Positions 1 through 8,431 of a stretch of 64,000 nucleotides of DNA are shown one piece after another. Made by a program: the position numbers and the translations under genes. Source of the stretch: DASXUL01 sp036504855 (GTDB taxonomy: Bacteria > Armatimonadota > DTGP01 > JAKQQT01); assembly GCA_036504855.1 (NCBI GenBank), contig DASXUL010000132.1, forward strand, positions 21,103 to 85,102, written 5' to 3'. How positions within the stretch are numbered: position 1 is the stretch's first letter; every line of letters begins with the position of its first letter. The notes beneath the pieces were generated by a model, which ran no database searches, was not told where the DNA came from, and saw only the letters and a list, made by a program, of their open reading frames with translations.

Positions 1-312
1 CGAAAGCTCCCCATCGCGCGCGGAAGGGCCGTTCTAACAGTTTGTTCGGCGCGTGGCGCGGCCCCATAAGAACCGATTATGAATCGCGGGAGGACGGCGC
101 GTGCACCGGGGGACAATGGCCCATCCGGAGCTTTGGGGGGAAGAGTGCAACGGGCGTGCCAAAAAGTGGAGCCCGGGACGCGCCGTTCGAATGGGCGAGC
201 GCTTACGCGCGCGGCATCATCCGCGGGGAAACGAACAAGGGCCGCCGCTCCCTGGCGGGAGCGGCGGCCCTTGTTGTCCGCTTCGCCCGGCCGTGCAGGC
301 CAGGCGCCGGCC
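1..312. other. Intergenic 5' edge of window
   Basis: No convincing gene is seen here. The stretch lies downstream of the minus-strand pilT gene. Its only clear structure is the long hairpin at 234-275, listed separately. Short open frames on the plus strand are GC-rich shadows without a ribosome binding site. Confidence 0.6.
234..275. terminator. Perfect 19-bp hairpin downstream of pilT
   Basis: The arms aacaagggccgccgctccc and gggagcggcggcccttgtt are perfect reverse complements around a 4-nt loop (tggc). The hairpin lies about 40 bp past the pilT stop on the minus strand and its base is A/T rich on both sides, so it could act as a bidirectional intrinsic terminator. No long T tract follows, so this is inferred from position and stability. 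Confidence 0.6.
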
Positions 313-1509
313 CTAGCGCTTGCGCGCCGCCTGCGCGGCGGCCAGTTCGTCCTGGCTCACGGCCTCGCCGTAGATGTTCATGAACTCCTGGAGGTTTCCG
401 GCCTTCGCCGCGGCTTCCTCGAACGATACCATCCGCTTGCGGGCCAGCTCGGCCAGGTTCTGGTCCAGGGTCATCATGCCCTGGCGCGCGCCGGTTTGGA
501 TCGTGGAGTTGATCTGGTGCGTCTTGGCTTCGCGGATGAGGTTCCGGATAGCCGGCACCGCAACCATCGTCTCGAAGGCGGCAACGCGCCCGCGCCCGTC
601 CGCTGTCTTCAGCAGCGTCTGCGAGACCACGCCGATGAGGTTGACGCTCATCTGCATGCGGACCTGCTGCTGCTGGTGAGTGGGGAACACGTCGATGATG
701 CGGTCTACCGTCTGAACCGCGTCCGTGGTGTGCAGCGTGCCGAACACCAGGTGGCCGGTTTCGGCGGCGGTGATGGCCAGGGAGATCGTCTCAAGGTCGC
801 GCATCTCGCCCACGAGGATGACGTCTGGATCCTGGCGGAGCACGTACTTCAGGGCGTTGGCGAAGGAGAGCGTGTCGGTGCCGAGTTCGCGCTGGTTGAT
901 GAGGGCCTTCTTGTCCTCGTGAACGAACTCAACGGGATCCTCAACGGTCATGATGTGAACGTCCATGCGCTCGTTGATGTAGTTGATCATTGCCGCGAGC
1001 GACGTGGTCTTCCCGGAGCCGGTGGGGCCGGTCACCAGCACGAGGCCGCGCGGGCGTTCGCAGAAGTAGCGGCACACGGCGGGGAGGTTGAGGTCCTCCA
1101 TCGTCTTGATCGTGATGGGGATGGCGCGCAAACACCCGGTCACCGAGCCGCGCTGATACATAAGGTTGACGCGGAATCGCGAAAGGCCCGGGATCTCGTG
1201 CGCCAGGTCCAGTTCCAGGTTCTTCTCAAACGTCTCCCTCTGCCGGTCTGAGATGATGCTGTAACAGATGGCTTGCGCCTGCTCGGTGGTCAGTTTCGGA
1301 TACGGCGCCGGCAGCAGATCTCCGTGGATGCGGAAGAGCGGCGCGGAGTTCTCCTTGATGATCAGGTCCGAGCCCTCGCTGTGTACCATATGGGCCAGCA
1401 GGTGGTCCAGGTATTGGCGCGGCGTCATGGGCGTGCCGCCGTTGCCGGCTGGCGTGGCCGCGGCGGCATGGGTAACCGTGGCCGCCGGAGTGATAGCTGT
1501 TTCGTTCAT
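313..1509 (-). CDS. pilT: Type IV pilus retraction ATPase PilT (copy 1)
   Basis: Cytoplasmic hexameric ATPase that powers pilus retraction and twitching motility. The 398-aa product has an N-terminal low-complexity lead, a PAS-like N domain (SEGSDLIIKENSAPLFRIHG), the Walker A motif GPTGSGKTTS near residue 160, the Asp and His boxes (LVGEMRDLETI, GHLVFGTLHTTDA) and the PilT signature AIRNLIREAKTHQI near the C-terminus. This signature separates it from PilB and GspE. The length is slightly above the usual 345-370 aa because of the Ala/Thr-rich N-terminus. It sits 27 bp downstream of a second pilT on the same strand and is probably co-transcribed with it. No other pilus gene is in the window. 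Confidence 0.93.
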   Translation of the reverse strand: MNETAITPAATVTHAAAATPAGNGGTPMTPRQYLDHLLAHMVHSEGSDLIIKENSAPLFRIHGDLLPAPYPKLTTEQAQAICYSIISDRQRETFEKNLELDLAHEIPGLSRFRVNLMYQRGSVTGCLRAIPITIKTMEDLNLPAVCRYFCERPRGLVLVTGPTGSGKTTSLAAMINYINERMDVHIMTVEDPVEFVHEDKKALINQRELGTDTLSFANALKYVLRQDPDVILVGEMRDLETISLAITAAETGHLVFGTLHTTDAVQTVDRIIDVFPTHQQQQVRMQMSVNLIGVVSQTLLKTADGRGRVAAFETMVAVPAIRNLIREAKTHQINSTIQTGARQGMMTLDQNLAELARKRMVSFEEAAAKAGNLQEFMNIYGEAVSQDELAAAQAARKR

Positions 1510-1536
1510 AAGGGACTTCTCTGTGATATCCGCTCT

Positions 1537-2730
1537 CTAGCGGCGGGTCTGGCCCTGGGCGGCGGCGGCGGCTTCGGCCATCATCTTCTGGGCGCGCTGT
1601 TCGAAATCTTTCGGGTTGCTGGATTTGGAGAGCGCGTCTTCATACTTGATGACGCGGCTCTTCACGAGATCCAGCAGATACTGGTCCAAGCTGATCATTC
1701 CGTGCTCGGCCCCTGTCTGGATATCGGTGTACATCTGGTGCGTTTTGCCCTCGCGGATCAGCGCGCGGATGGCGGGGGTGCAGACCATTACCTCGAAGGC
1801 GGCCACACGACCCTTCTCGTCGGCGCGCGGCAGCAGCGTTTGCGAGATTACGGAGAGCAGGGTTACGGAAAGCTGCATGCGGATCTGCTGCTGTTGCTCC
1901 GGGGAGAAGACGTCGATCACGCGGTCCACCGTCTGCGGAGCGTCCGTGGTGTGGAGCGTGGCAAAAACGAGGTGGCCCGTTTCGGCCGCGGTGATCGCCA
2001 GCGAAATCGTCTCAAGGTCGCGCATTTCGCCAACGAGGATGACGTCTGGGTTCTGGCGCAGAACGTGCTTCAGCGCCTCGTTGAACGAGTGGGTATCCAT
2101 GCCCAGCTCGCGCTGTTCCACGGCGCACTGGATATCCTGGTGGAGGAACTCGATGGGGTCTTCCACCGTGATGATGTGCTTGTGCGTGAGGGTATTGATG
2201 TGGTGGATCATCGCGGCCAGTGACGTGGACTTGCCGGAGCCGGTTGGCCCGGTCACCAGCACGAGGCCGCGCGGGCGCAGCGCCAGATCCTTCGTCACGG
2301 CGGGCAGTCCCAGATCGTCGATTGATTTGATCTTGATCGGGATGGCGCGCATCACGGCGCCAACGTGGCCGCGCTGGCGGAAAAAGTTCACGCGGAAGCG
2401 CGAGACGCCGGGGATCGAATAGGAGAGGTCCGCTTCCAGGAACTCGTCGAATCGCGCCTGCCGCTCTTCATTCAGAAGCTGGTTGGCGAGCCCCTCCGTG
2501 TCTTCGGCGGTGAGCTTCGGGTAGTTGGTCCGAAACAGGTCGCCGTGAACGCGCATAACGGGCGGTTCGCCGACCCGCAGATGCAGGTCGCTGGCCTCGC
2601 GGGCCACCAGTTCACGGAGCAGATCATCGATACGGAACTTGGTCTGGGCCGCTCCAGTCGCGGTAGCGGGAACGGTCGTGGCCGGCGCGCCATCGGCGGC
2701 CGCGGCGTTAACGGGGGCTTCCACACTCAT
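1537..2730 (-). CDS. pilT: Type IV pilus retraction ATPase PilT (copy 2)
   Basis: Second PilT paralogue (397 aa), leading the pilT-pilT pair. It shows the N domain (ASDLHLRVGEPPVMRVHGDL), Walker A GPTGSGKSTS, the LVGEMRDLETISLAITAAETGH stretch split over the Asp and Walker B boxes, and AIRALIREGKTHQ. The start is preceded by GAGGG about nine bases upstream, and TATAAC at 2750-2755 (minus strand) could be its -10 box. The C-terminus continues past the usual PilT end with an Ala/Gln-rich tail. Tandem pilT paralogues (PilT/PilU-like) are common; which copy is dominant cannot be told from sequence. Confidence 0.92.
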   Translation of the reverse strand: MSVEAPVNAAAADGAPATTVPATATGAAQTKFRIDDLLRELVAREASDLHLRVGEPPVMRVHGDLFRTNYPKLTAEDTEGLANQLLNEERQARFDEFLEADLSYSIPGVSRFRVNFFRQRGHVGAVMRAIPIKIKSIDDLGLPAVTKDLALRPRGLVLVTGPTGSGKSTSLAAMIHHINTLTHKHIITVEDPIEFLHQDIQCAVEQRELGMDTHSFNEALKHVLRQNPDVILVGEMRDLETISLAITAAETGHLVFATLHTTDAPQTVDRVIDVFSPEQQQQIRMQLSVTLLSVISQTLLPRADEKGRVAAFEVMVCTPAIRALIREGKTHQMYTDIQTGAEHGMISLDQYLLDLVKSRVIKYEDALSKSSNPKDFEQRAQKMMAEAAAAAQGQTRR

Positions 2731-3031
2731 TCACAATCCCTCATTTGCAGTTATATCGCGGCCTTCCGCGCTCCGCTCCGGCGGAACCGGGGGGCGCGCC
2801 GCCGTCTACTGGAGGCGCTTCAGCAGGGCGTCGCCCAGCGTCGCGGTGCAATCGGCGCCCGCCGCCGCCGGCCCGAAAGGGGCATGAACCACGGGCAGCA
2901 GACGCTTCCCTTCGCGGCGGCGCCGCTCATCCGGAGCCTCCGAGGAAACAACTCTACATCCCTTACTGATTGTAGCACGAGACGGCGGGTCTGCCGTTTG
3001 GACGCCGACGCTGCTATGCTGATTCCAGGAT
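2731..3031. other. Intergenic region between pilT and selC
   Basis: About 300 bp with no supported gene. It carries the probable pilT promoter (TATAAC, minus strand, 2750-2755), a second weak minus-strand -10-like TACAAT near 2970, and TATGCT at 3015-3020, which may be the -10 box of the adjacent tRNA gene. Minus-strand frames here that run through the tRNA are tRNA-antisense shadows. Confidence 0.5.
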
Positions 3032-3129
3032 GGGGGCGGATCGGGTCTGGTGGCCTGGGCGGTCTTCAAAACCGTGTCCGGGGCGGTTACGCCGTCCTGG
3101 GTGGGTTCGATTCCCACACGCTCCCGCCA
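3032..3129 (+). tRNA. selC: tRNA-Sec (anticodon UCA)
   Basis: Selenocysteine tRNA that decodes UGA. The anticodon loop CTTCAAA (3064-3070) carries TCA at 3066-3068 on a five-pair stem (GCGGT/ACCGT). Selenocysteine-specific features are visible: a six-pair D stem (3042-3047 with 3052-3057) closed by a four-base loop, a long variable arm (3076-3100) with a GGCG/CGCC stem, T arm GTGGG-TTCGATT-CCCAC, discriminator G and encoded CCA. The acceptor stem is seven pairs plus a G-A opposition where an eighth pair is expected, so the helix is slightly imperfect. Known bacterial selC has the same CTTCAAA loop. No selA, selB or selD lies in the window. Confidence 0.9.
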
Positions 3130-3312
3130 GCCTTTCCGGCGGCCCCAATGGTACAGACTGCCGGGGCGTCGCCATTTGTTCGGCCCGCGAGTGAGATTTG
3201 CCCTGCTTCAGCGGTTCGCCGCAACGTTTTGATCCGCTAAGCCCCCTGATCTTTGGGCGCCTGGCTGCCGACATGAGGAGCAGTGACACTATTTGGCACG
3301 GAGAAGCACCCC

Positions 3313-3501
3313 ATGCATGTCCGGTATCTCACCATCGACGAAGCCGCGGCCCTCAAGGGCGTAACCCCGCGCGACGTCCATGAAGCGCTCTGCCGAGGCG
3401 AATTGTCTCCCGTCCTCGTCTACCGCTCGGACCTCACGGACCCCCGTCTCCTGGACCGCTGGGACCTGGAATACTGGCGCCCCACCGCCGCCGCGGCGTA
3501 A
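3313..3501 (+). CDS. Small helix-turn-helix-like protein
   Basis: A 62-aa product; the start was chosen at ATG 3313 because GGAGAAG precedes it at good spacing. The sequence YLTIDEAAALKGVTPRDVHEAL resembles the first helices of excisionase/MerR-type winged helix domains, followed by LDRWDLEYWRP, similar to the wing end of such folds. It may be a small DNA-binding regulator or recombination accessory factor. It stands alone between selC and a long palindrome and is convergent with leuS. No specific family could be named; the function is inferred only from the helix-turn-helix-like pattern. Confidence 0.6.
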   Translation: MHVRYLTIDEAAALKGVTPRDVHEALCRGELSPVLVYRSDLTDPRLLDRWDLEYWRPTAAAA

Positions 3502-3519
3502 TCGCCGAGTTCCGAAAAA

Positions 3520-3587
3520 CCACAAAGACACAGAGGCGCAAAGGTCCGGAATCTTCTCCGGACCTTTGTGCCTCTGTGTCTTTGTGG
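3520..3587. repeat. 31-bp-arm palindrome, CACAAAGACACAGAGG type
   Basis: The left arm (3520-3550) and right arm (3557-3587) are reverse complements except for one G-T wobble, around a 6-nt loop (atcttc). The arm begins ccacaaagacacagaggcgc. It lies exactly between the convergent HTH-like gene and leuS and can serve as a bidirectional terminator. Similar CACAAAGACACAGAGG palindromes recur between genes in many bacteria, so this may be a dispersed repeat rather than a gene-specific terminator. Confidence 0.8.
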
Positions 3588-3598
3588 TGACTCCGGGT

Positions 3599-6052
3599 CT
3601 ACCCGATAACCACGTTGACCAGCTTGTCTGGGACGGCGATGACCTTTCGGATCTGCTTGCCGTTCAGGGCGGCCAGCACTTTGTCGTTGGAGCGGGCCAT
3701 GGCCTCAAGGTCCGCCGCGGAGACGCCGGCGGGGATCGTCATGCGGTCGCGTACCTTGCCGTTGATCTGCAACACCACTTCCACCTCGTTCTCGCGGGCC
3801 AGTTCCGCGTCGAACGCAGGCCAGGCGCCGCGGTAGAGCGTCTCGGCGTGCCCCAGGCGCTCCCAGGTTTCGCAGGCGAAGTGGGGGGCGAAGGGGGCCA
3901 GCATCTGGCAAAGCGCCTCGGCGGCTTCCGAGTGCGCGGCATCCGAGAGTTCCGCCCCCGAGAGCGCATTCATCAGTTCCATCATCGCGGCGATGGCCGT
4001 GTTGTACCGCAGGCCATCCAGATCCGCGGTCACCTTCTGGATCGTGCGATGCAAAACGCGGCGCACAGGCTCGTCCGTCTCCGCGAATGCGCCCCCCGGG
4101 CGGCGTTCCTGGGTGACGAAGCGCCAGACGCGCGAGAGGAAGCGGAAGGAGCCTTCCACTCCGGCCTCGTTCCATTCGGTGCGCTCTTCCGGCGGAGCCA
4201 CGAAGAGAATGAACAACCGGCAGGCGTCCGCTCCGTACTTGTCCAGCAACTGGTTCGGCGGGGTGGCGTTGCCGCGCTTGCTCATCTTGCTGCCGCCCTG
4301 CGTGAGGATGCCCTGGTTGAACAGACGGCGGAACGGCTCGTCAAACGTCAGCAGGCCCATGTCGTGCAGCGCCATCGTGAAGAAGCGCGCGTAGATGAGG
4401 TGCATCGTGGCATGCTCGCGGCCGCCCACGTACATATCCAGCGGCATCCAGGCCTCAACGTCGGCGGCGTCGAACGCCTTCCCGTCATCTTTCGGGTTCA
4501 GGTAGCGCAGGAAATACCACGACGAGTCCATGAACGTGTCCATGGTGTCGGTTTCCCGCTTCGCTGGTCCGCCGCATTTCGGGCAGGTTGCGTTCACGAA
4601 GGCCGCGCTGGTGGCCAGCGGGTTATCCTTGCCCGTAAAGGCAACGTCCGTGGGCAGGGTAACCGGCAGGTCTTCCGCGCGAACGGGCACGATGCCGCAC
4701 CGGTCGCAATACAGAATCGGGATAGGCGTGCCCCAGTAGCGCTGGCGGGAGATGCACCAGTCGCGCAGGCGGAAGTTGACCGTGCCCTTGCCCTTGCCTT
4801 GCCCTTCCAGCCAGGCGATAACCTTGCCCTTGCCGTCCTCGTTGGAAACGCCTGTGAAGGGGCCGGAATCCGCCATCACGCCCGGAGCGGTGTAGGCCTC
4901 CGCCAGTTCGGCGGACGGCGCGCCCTCCGCGGGGCGGATCACCTCCCGGATCGGCAGGCCATAGGCTTTGGCGAAGGCGAAATCGCGCTCGTCGTGCGCG
5001 GGAACGGCCATCACCCCGCCGGTGCCGTACTCCACCAACACGTAGTTGGCGATCCAAACCGGGATGCGCTCGCCATTGGCGGGATTCACCGCCGAGATCG
5101 GCAGCGGAATGCCCACCTTCGGCCGGTCTTCCGCCGTGCGGTCGATCTCGCTCTCGTGCGCCACCTCATCCACGAACGCCTGTATGCGATCGGATTCGGC
5201 CGGGAACGCCTCCCGCACGCGCTGCACCAGCGGGTGCTCCGGCGCCAGAACCATGTAGGTGACGCCGAACAGCGTGTCCGGCCGGGTGGTGAACACCGAG
5301 AGGTTCTCGCCCTCAAACGGCGCGTCCAGCGCGAAGTCGATGAGAGCGCCGGTGCTGCGGCCGATCCAGTTGCGCTGCATGTCGATGACGGGCTGCGGCC
5401 AATCGAGCTGGGAATGGTTGTCCAGCAGGCGGTCCGCGTAATCCGTGATCTTGAAGAACCACTGGCTGAGCTCGCGCTTTACAACCGGCGTGCCGCAGCG
5501 CTCACAGGCGCCGTTCACAACCTGCTCGTTGGCCAGAACGGTTTGATCTTCGGGGCACCAGTTCAGATAACTGCGCTTTTTGTAGGCCAGCCCGCGCTCG
5601 AAGAACTTCAGGAACAGCCACTGGTTCCAGCGGTAGTACTCCGGGTCGCACGTGTTCAGCGTGTGGTCCCAGTCGTAGGAATAGCCCAGCCGCTTAAGCT
5701 GCCCGGTCATGTTGGCGATGTTGGAGTAGGTCCAGTCCGCCGGGGGGATGCCGCGCTTGATGGCGGCGTTCTCGGCGGGCAGGCCGAACGCGTCGAAGCC
5801 GAACGGATGGAACACGTTGCGTCCCCGCGCCGTCTGGTAGCGGGCAAACGTGTCGCCGATCGTGTAGTTGCGCACGTGACCCCAGTGGAGGTCTCCGCTG
5901 GGGTAGGCGAACATCTCGATGACGTACGACTTCTCGGGCCCGGCCGGGTCCTTTCGCGCGAAGAGGTTCTCCGCCTCCCACCGCGCCTGCCACTTGCCCT
6001 CAATGTCCACCGGATGATACCGGGTGTCCGTTCTGTCTGCTGCGTCCGCCAT
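3599..6052 (-). CDS. leuS: Leucyl-tRNA synthetase
   Basis: Class I aminoacyl-tRNA synthetase charging tRNA-Leu; 817 aa from the chosen start, normal for bacterial LeuRS. The HIGH-type motif is HWGH at residues 56-59 (PSGDLHWGHVRNYTIGD), the CP1 editing domain follows, a zinc-ribbon-like CxxC pair is visible (NATCPKCGG), and KMSKR appears near residue 587 (GGSKMSKRGNATPP). ATG 6052 (MADAADRTDT) is preceded by AGGAGC and is preferred over an upstream ATG giving an Arg-rich extension without an SD. It ends 12 bp from the palindrome at 3520-3587 and is 99 bp downstream of the GH78 gene, so it may be read through from the sugar operon or have its own promoter. Confidence 0.96.
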   Translation of the reverse strand: MADAADRTDTRYHPVDIEGKWQARWEAENLFARKDPAGPEKSYVIEMFAYPSGDLHWGHVRNYTIGDTFARYQTARGRNVFHPFGFDAFGLPAENAAIKRGIPPADWTYSNIANMTGQLKRLGYSYDWDHTLNTCDPEYYRWNQWLFLKFFERGLAYKKRSYLNWCPEDQTVLANEQVVNGACERCGTPVVKRELSQWFFKITDYADRLLDNHSQLDWPQPVIDMQRNWIGRSTGALIDFALDAPFEGENLSVFTTRPDTLFGVTYMVLAPEHPLVQRVREAFPAESDRIQAFVDEVAHESEIDRTAEDRPKVGIPLPISAVNPANGERIPVWIANYVLVEYGTGGVMAVPAHDERDFAFAKAYGLPIREVIRPAEGAPSAELAEAYTAPGVMADSGPFTGVSNEDGKGKVIAWLEGQGKGKGTVNFRLRDWCISRQRYWGTPIPILYCDRCGIVPVRAEDLPVTLPTDVAFTGKDNPLATSAAFVNATCPKCGGPAKRETDTMDTFMDSSWYFLRYLNPKDDGKAFDAADVEAWMPLDMYVGGREHATMHLIYARFFTMALHDMGLLTFDEPFRRLFNQGILTQGGSKMSKRGNATPPNQLLDKYGADACRLFILFVAPPEERTEWNEAGVEGSFRFLSRVWRFVTQERRPGGAFAETDEPVRRVLHRTIQKVTADLDGLRYNTAIAAMMELMNALSGAELSDAAHSEAAEALCQMLAPFAPHFACETWERLGHAETLYRGAWPAFDAELARENEVEVVLQINGKVRDRMTIPAGVSAADLEAMARSNDKVLAALNGKQIRKVIAVPDKLVNVVIG

Positions 6053-6151
6053 TATGAGATGCTCCTGATATGCGCGGCGGCGCGACCAGATGGCCCGCCG
6101 CCGGCTCACGTTCCTAGTTGCTTCATTCTACACGCCTCGCGGGAAGGCCGG

Positions 6152-8359
6152 TCAAAGCGCCTCGATTGGGACCTCCCACCGCATGTGTCCCGCATCCACC
6201 GACACGGTGGATCCGCTGCCGGGAACCCGGACCTCCGTCTCCATGGGCGCCTCCACCTCCAGCGTCAGCCGTCCGTTCGCCTTTTCCCACGATACGGTCA
6301 GTGGCCCGGCGGGCGTTGTGGCGGTGGCCTTCACCCGATCCAAATGCGTTGGCACGTAGGGGCGCACCTGCCATCGCCGCATGGCGGGCTGGCCCGGGCG
6401 GATGCCGGCGAGGTAGCCGTAGAACCAGTCGCCGATCATGCCGAACATGTGGTGTCCCAACGAGCGCGCATCCAGGTCCCACGATTCCCACAGCGTGGTG
6501 GCGCCCTGCTCCAGCCAGAAGCCCCAACTCGGGTGGGTGCGCTGCGTGGCGATTTCGAACGCCAGATCCACCTGGCCGTTCGCGGTGAGCAGCGGAAGCA
6601 GGTACTTCGTGCCCAGGATGCCCGTGTTCAAGTGGGCGCCGCGCGATTTGATGTCGGCGATCACGTTCCCCAGCACCTTCGCCCGCAGCACGGCGGGGAC
6701 GATCCCTTCGGCCAGCGGCAGGATGCTGGAGGTCTGGCGGAACCCCACCTCTTTGTCTGTGTGGTAGATGCCGGAAGCGGCATCAAGGCAATGGCGGTTC
6801 ACGGCGGCGGCAACGTCACGGGCCAGGGCGCCGAACTTCGCGGAATCGGCCTCGCGCCTCAGGCTCTGAGCCACCCCCTGCATGATCTTCGCGCAACGGT
6901 GGACGTAACAGGCCGCGGAAACCTGCGGGCCCTCCGGCGGATTGCCGCCGTGCCCGGGCGGAAGCCAATCGCCCAGCACGCTGGGGGACAGGCCATCGTC
7001 TCCGCGGCGCCCGGCCAGGAAGTCGACGTAACGGGCCATCGCCGCGTAGTGCCGCTCGAAGATGGCCAGGCTACCCGTGTGGCAGGCGAGATCCCAGGCC
7101 ATCAGGATGAACGCGCTTCCCCATTCGGGCGCATCGCTGTGCCCCCAGCCGGGCGACGGCACGATGAGCGGGATCATCCCGTCTGGAAGCTGCGCGTCCG
7201 CGCAGTCCTGCAGCCACTTCTGCTGGAAGGCCGCCATATCGAAGTTGAAGAGCGCGGTGTTGGCGGTGAGATGGGCGTCGCCGGTCCACCCGTTCTTCTC
7301 GAAGACGGGCGTGTCGGTGGGGATGCCGTGCAGGTTGTTGAGGATGCTCTGCAGGGTGATGCGCTGGATGGCGTTCAGAGTGTCGTCGCTGCACTCAAAG
7401 CTTCCGGCGCGGTGCACGTCCGTGTGGGCCTCGCGGCCCTCAATGGCTTCAAGTCCCGGCTTGCCGGGGTAGCCGTCCACCTGAACGTAACGAAAGCCCT
7501 TGTAGCTGAAGCGGGGCTCCCAGACCTCGGGTCCGCCGCCTTTCAACGTGTACTGGTCGCGCTGGCACTCCACCGGCACGAGGTCGTTCGCGTTGTCGAC
7601 GGAACCGTCGGCGCGTAGGCGCTCTCCGTACCGTAGAACCACGGCGGAGCCGGCCTCGCCGGAAACGTGCAGGCGTGCCCATCCGGCGATGTTCTGGCCC
7701 AAATCATAGACGAAGCTGCCGGGCTTTAGCTCGTAAACCTTCACCGCCGGCCACGTGCGCACAACGCGGATCGGGGGCAGGTCGATCTCCTCCACAACAG
7801 GCGTTCCGGCGGGGAGCACGGAGGCGGGCATCCAGCCGGCGGCGTCGTAACCGGGCGCGTCCCAGCCAGTCCGCTCCAGGCGGGCGTCGTATGTTTCTCC
7901 CTCGTAGATGGAGTCATGCACCGTGGGGCCGGTGGATGTCTGCCACGAGGCGTCGCTGGTCACCAGGGATTTGCGGCCGTCCGCCGTCTCAATCTCCAGT
8001 TGCAGAAGCAGGCGCGGGTCGCCGTGCCAGACAGCCTTCTGGGTGTTCCAGACGTTCTCGGTGGTGAGCCCGAACCAGCCGCGCCCCAGGGTTACGCCGA
8101 GGACGTTCGCGCCCGTGTGTACAAGTTTCGACACATCCCGGGTAATGCTTTGGGCCCTTTTATTGTACTGGGTGTAGGCCGGCTCCAGAACTGCATCGTC
8201 TATCGGTTGCCCGTTGACCGTCAGGACGCCATAGCCCAGGGCGCAGAAGGTCAGAGTGGCGCGGGCCACGGGGCCCTCCACGGTGAACTGCTTTCGCAGC
8301 AGGGGCGCTTCGGCCGCGCCCGGCTCCGCTCCGCCAATCCATTGGGCTTGCCATTCCAT
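6152..8359 (-). CDS. Alpha-L-rhamnosidase, GH78
   Basis: Retaining-fold family member that removes terminal alpha-L-rhamnose by inversion from pectin, flavonoid glycosides or exopolysaccharide. The 735-aa product starts WQAQWIGG, typical of GH78 N-terminal beta domains, has the FVYDLGQNIAGWARL segment of the accessory beta-sandwich, then the (alpha/alpha)6 barrel with DTPVFEKNGWTGDAH, which holds the conserved acidic residues of GH78 (the family motif is D-x-x-E-x-x-GW-x-GD). A GGAGGCG SD precedes ATG 8359. No signal peptide is seen, so action is predicted to be cytoplasmic on imported oligosaccharides. Third gene of the GH31 operon. Confidence 0.92.
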   Translation of the reverse strand: MEWQAQWIGGAEPGAAEAPLLRKQFTVEGPVARATLTFCALGYGVLTVNGQPIDDAVLEPAYTQYNKRAQSITRDVSKLVHTGANVLGVTLGRGWFGLTTENVWNTQKAVWHGDPRLLLQLEIETADGRKSLVTSDASWQTSTGPTVHDSIYEGETYDARLERTGWDAPGYDAAGWMPASVLPAGTPVVEEIDLPPIRVVRTWPAVKVYELKPGSFVYDLGQNIAGWARLHVSGEAGSAVVLRYGERLRADGSVDNANDLVPVECQRDQYTLKGGGPEVWEPRFSYKGFRYVQVDGYPGKPGLEAIEGREAHTDVHRAGSFECSDDTLNAIQRITLQSILNNLHGIPTDTPVFEKNGWTGDAHLTANTALFNFDMAAFQQKWLQDCADAQLPDGMIPLIVPSPGWGHSDAPEWGSAFILMAWDLACHTGSLAIFERHYAAMARYVDFLAGRRGDDGLSPSVLGDWLPPGHGGNPPEGPQVSAACYVHRCAKIMQGVAQSLRREADSAKFGALARDVAAAVNRHCLDAASGIYHTDKEVGFRQTSSILPLAEGIVPAVLRAKVLGNVIADIKSRGAHLNTGILGTKYLLPLLTANGQVDLAFEIATQRTHPSWGFWLEQGATTLWESWDLDARSLGHHMFGMIGDWFYGYLAGIRPGQPAMRRWQVRPYVPTHLDRVKATATTPAGPLTVSWEKANGRLTLEVEAPMETEVRVPGSGSTVSVDAGHMRWEVPIEAL

Positions 8360-8431
8360 CGGTCTCGCCTCCAGCAGTTGGGATGGTGTACGGTGTGCGC
8401 CCCCGGGGGTGGAGCGTCAAGCGCGAAGCGC

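Noticed and set aside
2806..3289. Minus-strand frames reading GIEPTQDG / CGNRTHPG
   Set aside because: This is the familiar antisense translation of a tRNA T arm, here of selC.
3380..7618. 1412-codon plus-strand open frame over leuS and GH78
   Set aside because: It is antisense to two well-recognised genes, has no SD, and the protein has no domain pattern. Long antisense frames are expected at this GC content.
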